From Candidatus Marsarchaeota G2 archaeon ECH_B_1 (GTDB lineage: Archaea > Thermoproteota > Thermoprotei_A > Marsarchaeales > Marsarchaeaceae), in the NCBI GenBank assembly GCA_003019535.1, contig NEXG01000001.1:230153-294152 (forward strand): a stretch of DNA of 64,000 nucleotides, read 5' to 3'. The notes beneath the pieces were generated by a model. The model was given only the letters and a program-made list of their open reading frames with translations. It ran no database searches and was not told the DNA's origin. The translations under genes were made by a program, and so were the position numbers. Within the stretch, counting starts at the first letter, position 1. Every line of letters begins with the position of its first letter. Shown here in pieces: positions 57,745-64,000 of this stretch.

Positions 57745-59061
57745 CTATAGTTTATAACCCGCGAGTTTCTTTAGGAGGGCCCTATTACGCTTTAAGAGTT
57801 TCATTTGGTTCCTCATTTGCTCGTATCTTTTGATAAGCGCCCTGACGTCTTCTTGGCTCGTGCCGGAACCAATGGCTATCCTCTTGATCCTCGAAGAGTT
57901 AAGCACTTGGGGGTAGAGCTTCTCTTGTTTGGTAAATGAGTTAAGGATCACCTTCCATTTTTTCAGGTCTTGCTCAGCATTCTTCATGAGTTCAGATGGT
58001 ACAGTGCTTAGGCCGGGTATCATCGTCATAAGCTTTGAAAGCGAACCCATTTTGGAAATAGAATCTAAGTAGAACTCGAAATCCGCGAGCGTGAATTTGC
58101 CGCCTGTGATTATTTCTTCGAACTGCTTTTCATTCAGCTGAGCCTCGGCAACCTTCTCAGCCAACGCCTTTACGTCACCCAACCCCAAAAGCCTACTTAT
58201 GAATGATGGTGGGTCAAACACTTCGAGGTCATCCAGCCCTTCACCAGTACCTATAAAGATTATTTTACCCCCAGTTGAAGCCACAGCTGATAGAGCGCCA
58301 CCTCCACGCGCCGAGCCATCTAGCTTGGTGACCACTATGTAGCCCACGGGAACAGCTCTGCTAAATGCCGCTGCCTGTGGGCCGGCCAGCTGACCAATCG
58401 TAGCATCCAACACCAAGTAGACAGCGTCTGGGTTAACAGCCTTAGCGATCTCACGCATTTCATCTAGCAGCTCCTTCTCCTCCTTGTGTCTGCCAGCCGT
58501 GTCCACTATCACTAGGTTAACCCCCTTCTGCTTAAACTCTGACACACCGTTCTTAGCGATTGTTATCGCGTCACCGCCTGAAACGTAAACCGGCACACCT
58601 ATCTTGTCGCCGAGTTGAGCGAGCTGTTGTTGCGCACCAGGCCTATAAGTATCAGCGGCCACCAAACCAACCCTGTACGACCTCTTGGCATAGAACTTGG
58701 CTATTTTAGCAGCACTAGTTGTCTTCCCAGAGCCTTGCAACCCAACCAGTAAGATCACGTAAGGTTTGTTCTTATTGGGCCACACTAGGTGTGTTTTCTC
58801 CCCGCCCAGTAGCTCGATGAGTTCATCATATATCAGTTTGACCATGAAGTCCCTTTTCGTTACCCCTGAAGGTGGCTCCTCAGTAGATATCCTTTGCTTT
58901 ATTTTCTCTCCTATACGCTGAACCAGTTCGATGTTCACGTCTGCTAATATTAGCGCCTTTTCGAATTCATTAACAAGTTGGGCAATGATCTTTTCGTCTA
59001 AATTAGGCTGTCTTAGTATCTTATCCATCAGTTTTCTAAGAGAATCACCTATACCTCCCAA
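57745..59061 (-). CDS. srp54: Signal recognition particle protein SRP54
   Basis: The 438-residue GTPase has an N helical domain, the G domain with GLQGSGKT at 107-114, DTAGRHKEE and TKLDGSARGGG, and a Met-containing M domain from about residue 300 (MGSLSKLMTMIPGLS, then RIKRIAIGSGTSQEDVRALI) that binds SRP RNA and signal sequences. It targets membrane and secreted proteins. I did not find the 7S SRP RNA in the window. Confidence 0.95.
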   Translation of the reverse strand: MGGIGDSLRKLMDKILRQPNLDEKIIAQLVNEFEKALILADVNIELVQRIGEKIKQRISTEEPPSGVTKRDFMVKLIYDELIELLGGEKTHLVWPNKNKPYVILLVGLQGSGKTTSAAKIAKFYAKRSYRVGLVAADTYRPGAQQQLAQLGDKIGVPVYVSGGDAITIAKNGVSEFKQKGVNLVIVDTAGRHKEEKELLDEMREIAKAVNPDAVYLVLDATIGQLAGPQAAAFSRAVPVGYIVVTKLDGSARGGGALSAVASTGGKIIFIGTGEGLDDLEVFDPPSFISRLLGLGDVKALAEKVAEAQLNEKQFEEIITGGKFTLADFEFYLDSISKMGSLSKLMTMIPGLSTVPSELMKNAEQDLKKWKVILNSFTKQEKLYPQVLNSSRIKRIAIGSGTSQEDVRALIKRYEQMRNQMKLLKRNRALLKKLAGYKL

Positions 59062-59146
59062 GAACGAAATAGTGGACCCCCTCTCCCCTCATAATCCACC
59101 GCAAAAGTCCGGCAAGCCTGGCACGATCATTGGAGGTCCATCTAAT

Positions 59147-59536
59147 TCATTTTTTACGCATGATTTTCCTTCTATTAAGTATTACCCAATACTCAACTTG
59201 GTCGCCCACGGCCAGCTGGTTGACCAACTCTTCGTCAACCTTCGACTCAAAAGTTTCAAAGTTTTCAAGGTCCATGAGCTGATAAGTGTTATTACCTAAA
59301 GCCGCAATTATTTGGCCTGTCCTCTTCTCTATTATCGGGACATCTATTCTCGCGTCAACTGGGCTGACAATACTGCGTTTAACATCGTCGAAAACACCTA
59401 TGGCTACGATCCTCGCTTTCGCGCTCCCGTGCTTTCCTGGCTTACTCTTTTCGACGCTCACAATCCTGCATGGCTCATTATCTATAATACAGAAGCCACC
59501 CTCTTTAAGCTCGCCGATTTCAACTGGTTTGCTCAT
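59147..59536 (-). CDS. Translation initiation factor aIF5A
   Basis: The 129-residue protein has the modified-lysine loop SKPGKHGSAKARI, with K35 as the hypusine/deoxyhypusine site, in the N-terminal SH3-like domain and an OB-fold C-terminal domain. It relieves ribosome stalling. The hypusine precursor spermidine would come from SpeD/SpeE at 37223-38403. It is divergent from nadK. Confidence 0.95.
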   Translation of the reverse strand: MSKPVEIGELKEGGFCIIDNEPCRIVSVEKSKPGKHGSAKARIVAIGVFDDVKRSIVSPVDARIDVPIIEKRTGQIIAALGNNTYQLMDLENFETFESKVDEELVNQLAVGDQVEYWVILNRRKIMRKK

Positions 59537-59631
59537 ACACTGTTCACACTAATTCACATAAAGGGGGTTAATTTAGTTATTCCCCATTGTTTTGACAGGC
59601 ATATAAACACAGTCAGATTAATACGTTTGCT

Positions 59632-60474
59632 TTGTTCACTAAGACTGTGGTCAGAGTAGGGGTAGTCTCCAAGTCTTCCGAAGAAGCGCAGAGGGCGGCT
59701 TTACTGTTCGTAGAAAAGCTAAGTAGGAGGGGGGTTGATAACCTTAAGCTAATACCCCTAGCAAACTCTGATGCGACTGAGCTTTCTTCGTGTGATACGA
59801 TATTCACGTTTGGCGGGGATGGCACCATCCTTAAGACCGCTCGCGTATTCGTATCATCTACACCTCTAATCGTTGGCGTCAACTATGGGCACCTCGGTTT
59901 CTTAGCAGAAGTTGAGCCACCTCAAGTTGATGAGGCTCTAAACAAAGTTTTAGATGGCAGCTACTCTTTTTACACGATTAACAGAATGGTCATAAGCGTT
60001 GTAAAGGAGGGGAAGCGGTTCACGAGCCCCCCAATAATGAATGAAGTCTACTTTGCTCCCCATCTACAAGCTAGAATGGTTACGCTTAAAATAGACGTCC
60101 CCGATGTTTTCGTATATAAGGGAAGGATGGACGGTCTACTACTATCCACAGCCTTGGGTTCAACCGCGTACTCCCTTTCAGCTGGAGGACCAATAGTTGA
60201 CCCCGATAGTGACGTTAATATCGTAACACCCATGTCGCCCATTAACATAGCCCTTAGACCCGTGGTGATAGATAGGAGAAAGAGTGTAAATATAGTCAAT
60301 GTCGACACGGAGCCCATTGCCCTTATAGTCGACGGTGTGAAATGGCTTGACCTTGGTGTGGGTGAATACGCTGAGGTCTCCGGTTTCGAGTATCCAGTAA
60401 AACTCTACCGTACGAGAACCGACCTCTTAAAAAAGCTATTTGATAAAAGGCTAAGCTGGAATCATTCGCCCTAA
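59632..60474 (+). CDS. nadK: NAD kinase
   Basis: The frame starts at a TTG with a TATA-like ATATAAA about 28 nt upstream; GTG 59647 is an alternative. The up-to-280-residue protein has the NAD kinase motif TFGGDGTILKTAR (GGDG at 61-64), NYGHLGFLAEVEP, MNEVYFAPH, GLLLSTALGSTAYSLSAGGPI and a C-terminal beta domain. It phosphorylates NAD to NADP. It stands divergent from aIF5A and 102 nt before the beta-type proteasome gene. Confidence 0.92.
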   Translation: MFTKTVVRVGVVSKSSEEAQRAALLFVEKLSRRGVDNLKLIPLANSDATELSSCDTIFTFGGDGTILKTARVFVSSTPLIVGVNYGHLGFLAEVEPPQVDEALNKVLDGSYSFYTINRMVISVVKEGKRFTSPPIMNEVYFAPHLQARMVTLKIDVPDVFVYKGRMDGLLLSTALGSTAYSLSAGGPIVDPDSDVNIVTPMSPINIALRPVVIDRRKSVNIVNVDTEPIALIVDGVKWLDLGVGEYAEVSGFEYPVKLYRTRTDLLKKLFDKRLSWNHSP

Positions 60475-60576
60475 GCATTGGAAGAGGCAAAAAGAGTTAA
60501 CCATATTCCTCTTTGAGATATAAACGGGCTTCGAAAAGTTAGGTTAAAATTAACGCTACGCATGTTTGCTTAAAGC

Positions 60577-61197
60577 ATGGCATCCAATACAGAGCTAGTA
60601 ATAGGTGGGGTAACTTTAGGAGTTAGGGTGAAGGACGGCGTGGTTTTAGCATCGGAAAAAAGGGTTGCTTATGGTTATACTATACTCTCTAAATCAGCAA
60701 AAAAAGTTTATGTTTTAAACGAAAGAATAGGTATAGCTTTCACCGGACTTGTAGGTGACATGCAAACCCTTGCGAAGAGGCTCCGCTCATTGATACAGCT
60801 CTACGAGCTCGAGAACCATACAGAGATGCTGGTCCGTTCGGCGGCGAAGCTCTTAGGTAATATATTATTTGAAAGCAGGTTCGCTCCATTCTTGACACAA
60901 ACCCTTATAGCTGGTAGAGACTCTGAAGGCTTTCACCTCTTTAGTTTGGACGTGCTCGGCTCAGTCATAGAGGAGGACTTTACCGCAATAGGGAGTGGTG
61001 CGCCTATTGCGATAGGAATCCTCGAATCAGAGTTTAAGAAGGATATGAGCATAGAGGATGGCGTTAGGCTTGCTAGAAAGGCAATTATGGGTGCTGTTTC
61101 ACGGGACATTGGTTCCGGTGATGGTGTAGACATCCTCATAATTGATTCTGCGTCTATGCGTGAAGAGTCACAGATCCTTAGAGGTTTACAGGCGTAG
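60577..61197 (+). CDS. Proteasome beta subunit lacking the catalytic threonine
   Basis: The 206-residue protein is a clear proteasome beta subunit (VRVKDGVVLASEKRVAYGYTILSKSAKKVYVL; GDMQTLAKRLRSLIQLYELENH; IGSGAPIAIGILES). Aligned to the active subunit at 44302, the Thr1 position is Gly (IGGVTLGV) and D17 is Glu, while K33 is kept. It should neither self-process nor cut peptides, so a structural or regulatory beta ring position is likely. Comparable inactive beta subunits are known in crenarchaea. A GTTAAAATTA box lies about 31 nt upstream. Translin and RibK genes follow. Confidence 0.88.
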   Translation: MASNTELVIGGVTLGVRVKDGVVLASEKRVAYGYTILSKSAKKVYVLNERIGIAFTGLVGDMQTLAKRLRSLIQLYELENHTEMLVRSAAKLLGNILFESRFAPFLTQTLIAGRDSEGFHLFSLDVLGSVIEEDFTAIGSGAPIAIGILESEFKKDMSIEDGVRLARKAIMGAVSRDIGSGDGVDILIIDSASMREESQILRGLQA

Positions 61198-61202
61198 CCA
61201 TC

Positions 61203-61793
61203 GTGCCATCAAAGCCAAATTCCGAGGACCCACTTCTGAGTAGATTTATGGAGGAGCTTGATTTAAAGGAGAAGGTGAAGCTTGTTGGGGGTAAAACTAT
61301 AGAAGAGTGTGGAACAGTCATTTCACTGCTACATAGGGGCAGGATAGAAGAGGCGGACCGGCTCCTTTCAAGTGTCAAGAAGAGGGTTGGTCTGATTACA
61401 AAGTTGTGCACTGAGCATCCTATTTTGCTTCGTCTACCAGTAGTGAGAGATGCAAACATGGAGTACGTTGAAGCTGTGTGTTACTACTTTTTCCTGACCG
61501 AAGGAAGGGTTCCACCGTACACCTCATTCAAAGTTGAACCGGATGAGTATATTCTGGGCCTAGCTGACTTGGTGGGTGAACTTAGAAGAAGGTGCCTAGA
61601 TCTAATAAGAATGGGCAAACTAGAACTAGCATCAAAAACATTCGACCAAATGGTTGAGACCTACGAATACATCTGGAGGTTTGAGTACCCAAAGAAACTC
61701 GTCAAGGGTTTAAGGCATAAAATCGACATCGATAGAAAACTTTTGGAGGACACCAGACTAATTTTAACCCAAGCACACATTCTTGCAAGGTGA
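61203..61793 (+). CDS. Translin-family protein
   Basis: The 196-residue all-helical protein starts at a GTG and shows the translin pattern: VEAVCYYFFLTEGRVPP, YILGLADLVGELRRRCLDLIRMG, then FDQMVETYEYIWRFEYPKKLVKGLRHKIDIDRKLLEDTR. Eukaryotic translin with TRAX (C3PO) is an RNA/DNA-binding ribonuclease; archaeal homologues form octameric shells. The catalytic Glu pattern cannot be judged with confidence here. It lies between the inactive proteasome subunit (5 nt away) and RibK (6 nt away), so an operon is likely. Confidence 0.83.
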   Translation: MPSKPNSEDPLLSRFMEELDLKEKVKLVGGKTIEECGTVISLLHRGRIEEADRLLSSVKKRVGLITKLCTEHPILLRLPVVRDANMEYVEAVCYYFFLTEGRVPPYTSFKVEPDEYILGLADLVGELRRRCLDLIRMGKLELASKTFDQMVETYEYIWRFEYPKKLVKGLRHKIDIDRKLLEDTRLILTQAHILAR

Positions 61794-61799
61794 GTTTAG

Positions 61800-62498
61800 T
61801 TGGTGGCGCAAAACAAAATGTTCCTCGGGAACTATGGTGAGCGGTGGTTCGACTTCGCAGACGTACTAGTGCCGCTCGTAGAGTTCGGTGGCTTGCATGG
61901 TTATGTGAGGCTTTCCGGCTCATCATTGGGTAGTCTATTAGGCATTTCTCAACAGGCAGCTGCGCGGAGGCTCATAAAGGCAGCGGAGGCTGGTTTCGTC
62001 AACAAAAGGCAGAGTGTATTTGGATTCGAGTATATGCTCAGCGACAAGGCTAAAAACCAGCTGTCTGGATTCCTAAGCACATTCAGTAAAAGGCCAGAGC
62101 CGAAGCGTATAGATGCGAAGGTTTTCTCGGGTGTAGGTGAGGGTAGATTCTTCTTAGAACTAAGAGGCTATAGAAAACAGTTTGAGCAAATATACGACTT
62201 TAAACCATACCCGGGAACACTGAACCTCAAAGCAAAACAGAGCGTCCTAGACCTCTTTAAGCCCTTCCCTACTAAAATTGTGAACGGTTTTAGAACGGGT
62301 GGGCGAACATATGGCCTTGTGTTGAGCTATAAAGCTAGGATACACTATAATGGTCAAAACCAAGAGTGTGTGGCTGTTTTCCCGCAAATTTCTCGATACG
62401 GTGATGAGACAGTTGAAGTCATAGCGCCCACCAGTTTGAGAAAGAAACTGGGTTTAGCGGATGGCGATATTGTGGAGCTGGAGCCTATTCTTGATTAA
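61800..62498 (+). CDS. ribK: CTP-dependent riboflavin kinase with N-terminal winged helix
   Basis: The protein (up to 232 residues from a TTG; a later ATG at 61818 is possible) has a winged-helix domain at about residues 25-95 (LGISQQAAARRLIKAAEAGFVNK) and the RibK catalytic domain with VGEGRFFLELRGY, FKPYPGTLNLK and the C-terminal IVELEPILD. RibK makes FMN from riboflavin with CTP, an archaeal speciality; the HTH suggests it may also act as a transcription regulator of riboflavin genes. It converges on ribL, overlapping by 14 bp. Confidence 0.9.
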   Translation: MVAQNKMFLGNYGERWFDFADVLVPLVEFGGLHGYVRLSGSSLGSLLGISQQAAARRLIKAAEAGFVNKRQSVFGFEYMLSDKAKNQLSGFLSTFSKRPEPKRIDAKVFSGVGEGRFFLELRGYRKQFEQIYDFKPYPGTLNLKAKQSVLDLFKPFPTKIVNGFRTGGRTYGLVLSYKARIHYNGQNQECVAVFPQISRYGDETVEVIAPTSLRKKLGLADGDIVELEPILD

Positions 62499-63159
62499 CC
62501 TTGGCCACGTCAAGTACCCTTTTAATTATTTGTGATGTGCTGCTTAGCGGGTAATCCGCGAACCTCTGTGGGAGTTTTATCACCTCCGCCCTTATGCCTC
62601 TTTCTTGTAGCTCACGTCTAAGCTTGTCCACTGGGTACTGTTCGTCTGGTCCAAGCAGAATAATATCTGGACCTATAGTTTCAATTGGTTTAAGGAAGTC
62701 CTTTTCATCGCCGAGTATGGCGTAATCAACTGGTTTAAGGCTCTCAACAACCTTCAGACGCTGTTCTTCGGGGACTATGGGTGGTCTACCCTTAGCCCTA
62801 ACCACGTTCACATCCCTAGCAAGGATGACGTATACCCTCCCATATTTTTTAGCCTCCCATAGGAAGTCGATGTGCCCCGGATGGATTAGGTCGAAGGTTC
62901 CAACAACCACGACCTTTTTAGCCGACCACTCCCAAGCCTTTTCGCGCGCCTCAAGTAGAAAGTGACCGTCAAGAAGCCCTTCAGCGTATGTTGCACACAC
63001 GATGGAAACCGTATAGTCCCCTTTCGCATAGTAGTGTTTTGCATCCGCTAGGTAGTTGTTAACTGCAGCGTAGATACGGGTACCATGGGCAACACTCTTT
63101 AGCGCCCCTTCCACGTTCGATATATACTTAGCGGCCAAGTTCTTCAACGAGTCTTGCAT
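62485..63159 (-). CDS. ribL: FAD synthase RibL-type nucleotidyltransferase fused to DUF357
   Basis: The 224-residue protein joins an N-terminal DUF357 helical domain (about residues 1-75, KYISNVEGALKSVAH to CATYAEGLLDG) to a cytidylyltransferase-fold domain with GTFDLIHPGHIDFLWEAKKYG and the terminal SSTSQIIKRV motif. Archaeal RibL transfers AMP to FMN to make FAD, which fits its convergent neighbour RibK that makes FMN. The fusion explains the extra length over the roughly 150-residue RibL. Another nucleotidyltransferase substrate cannot be excluded. Its start overlaps dphB by 32 nt. Confidence 0.85.
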   Translation of the reverse strand: MQDSLKNLAAKYISNVEGALKSVAHGTRIYAAVNNYLADAKHYYAKGDYTVSIVCATYAEGLLDGHFLLEAREKAWEWSAKKVVVVGTFDLIHPGHIDFLWEAKKYGRVYVILARDVNVVRAKGRPPIVPEEQRLKVVESLKPVDYAILGDEKDFLKPIETIGPDIILLGPDEQYPVDKLRRELQERGIRAEVIKLPQRFADYPLSSTSQIIKRVLDVAKVNQE

Positions 63160-63943
63160 GAGCGGCCAACTGCTCCTGATTCACGCCCAGAAACATAAGC
63201 GCTTCTGCCTCAACTGCGTCAAGCCTGCCGGGGACAATCAGACTCTGAGGGAAAGCTGTGGCGTGAATTCCACCTAGTCCAAGAAGCGTAGATGCCACAG
63301 CGCTCTGCCCCTCAGAGCCAACAAAACTCAACCCAACACCCAAAAGCCTCTCGGGGCTAACACCATACCCAATTAAACCCTCCGCTAACACCTGTGCTCC
63401 CCTCGAAAACGACATAAACCTACCCTTCACAACATCTATATCAAGTAGTAACAGTGTGTGCAGCCCCCTCTTAAGGTTGCCCACCACTTTCTCAAAGGCC
63501 GCCCTCGGCCTGTAAATTTCGGATGGCTCAACGATGGTAGCTGTTGGGCCACTCTTGTATATCTGTAAACCCACAAGTGAGAACGCAGCCGAGTGAATAG
63601 ATACACCTGGAACATACAGTGTAGGAATACCTCTACCCATAGCTATGTTCCTAATATATACATGCGTGGTGGCTATGAATGGGTCGCCAAGTGTGGCGAA
63701 GGACACCTTTGATTTTAACGCTCTCTCTATTAGCTCCCTGCCACCCTTATCCTCCACGTCTTCACGGCTTAGTGGTGTTACAGCCTTGCCGACAAGCTTG
63801 GAGAGCTCCTCCGAACCAAACCCAGGTATATATGAAGTATAAGTATCAAAATAGATGTAGTCAGAAGCCTTAAGTGTGTCAAGCGCCCTAAGACTCAAAC
63901 AGCTTCCACATAAACCCAAACCCACAAAAGCTAACCAATTCAA
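63128..63943 (-). CDS. dphB: Diphthine synthase
   Basis: The 271-residue SAM-dependent methyltransferase has the Cobalamin-type fold: LAFVGLGLCGSCLSLRALDTL, KASDYIYFDTYTS, FATLGDPFIATTHVYI, PTLYVPGVSIHSAAFSLVGLQIYKSG and LLLLDIDV. It methylates the modified histidine of EF-2 in diphthamide synthesis. It is usually encoded alone or near translation genes, and here precedes ribL with a 32-nt overlap. The N-terminus begins at the ATG at 63943. Confidence 0.93.
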   Translation of the reverse strand: MNWLAFVGLGLCGSCLSLRALDTLKASDYIYFDTYTSYIPGFGSEELSKLVGKAVTPLSREDVEDKGGRELIERALKSKVSFATLGDPFIATTHVYIRNIAMGRGIPTLYVPGVSIHSAAFSLVGLQIYKSGPTATIVEPSEIYRPRAAFEKVVGNLKRGLHTLLLLDIDVVKGRFMSFSRGAQVLAEGLIGYGVSPERLLGVGLSFVGSEGQSAVASTLLGLGGIHATAFPQSLIVPGRLDAVEAEALMFLGVNQEQLAAHARLVEELGR

Positions 63944-63975
63944 AGCAGATTAAACGGAATATAAAAAAGGGTGGT

Positions 63976-64000
63976 TTAATCCTTGCTCTCTTCGCTGCTC
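63976..64000 (-). CDS. Possible C-terminal end of an unidentified gene, cut by window edge
   Basis: On the minus strand, reading from the right edge, the last eight codons give SSEESKD followed by a TAA at 63976-63978. An acidic, Ser/Glu-rich tail is plausible for an archaeal protein end, and the next gene (dphB) starts 32 nt downstream. Too little is visible to name it. Confidence 0.35.

Overview
This 64 kb window is a stretch of an archaeal chromosome, gene-dense and moderately AT-rich. The archaeal assignment rests on direct evidence: an S10/spc-type ribosomal protein cluster with eukaryote-like proteins (eL19, eL32, eS4), TFB, TFE, MBF1, PAN and proteasome beta subunits, Orc1/Cdc6, ether-lipid enzymes (G1P dehydrogenase, GGGP synthase, geranylgeranyl reductase), archaeosine TGT, TiaS, Pus10, aTrm56, CTP-dependent riboflavin kinase, and tRNA genes with bulge-helix-bulge introns. 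An archaeal Elf1, a second proteasome beta subunit that lacks its catalytic threonine and frequent tRNA introns fit the TACK branch (thaum-, aig-, bathy- or crenarchaeal relatives). I cannot fix the lineage further from sequence alone.

Layout. 1-11 kb: one long minus-strand ribosomal cluster in the order uL3, uL4, uL23, uL2, [insertion], uS19, uL22, uS3, uL29, Rpp29, uS17, uL14, uL24, eS4, uL5, uS14, uS8, uL6, eL32, eL19, uL18 (uL18 runs off the left edge). Between uL2 and uS19 sits a 731-bp decayed IS6-like element with intact inverted ends and an 8-bp target duplication. 11-16 kb: tRNA-Ile, a DPM1-like glycosyltransferase, tRNA-Ala, a small membrane protein, the RNase P RNA, a stand-alone Lrp ligand domain, TiaS and initiator tRNA. 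16-22 kb: threonine dehydratase, a class III aminotransferase, a winged-helix protein with TTAAC-type repeats upstream, a DUF2070 membrane protein, a ZPR1 protein, tRNA-Lys and tRNA-Val. 22-32 kb: eL40, an Lrp regulator, TruD, Pth2, lipid enzymes, Elf1, an Lhr-type helicase, a SWIM protein, a phosphoesterase, TFE, aTrm56 and MBF1. 32-45 kb: PAN, NAC, TFB, Orc1/Cdc6, SpeD-SpeE, a PAC2 protein, TgtA, three small RNA-binding proteins, eL37, FttA and the active proteasome beta subunit. 45-64 kb: EgsA, UMP kinase, aRF1, aIF2-beta/DUF424/NMD3, PurB, aIF1A, then a minus-strand run Pus10-eL21-RpoF-DUF655-RsmA-methyltransferase-TrmJ, SRP54, aIF5A, NAD kinase, the inactive beta subunit, translin, RibK, DUF357-RibL and DphB.

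The genes are almost wholly informational: translation, tRNA modification and processing, transcription initiation and elongation, protein turnover and protein targeting. Membrane lipid, flavin, polyamine and amino-acid enzymes are scattered between. Nine tRNA genes are present, four with introns, one of them (tRNA-Leu UAG) at a non-canonical site with a textbook BHB fold. Many transcripts look leaderless, with a TATA-like box about 25-30 nt before the first base of the gene. Neighbouring genes often overlap by a few bases, and several convergent pairs overlap at their 3' ends. I saw no rRNA, CRISPR array, defence island or secondary-metabolite cluster.
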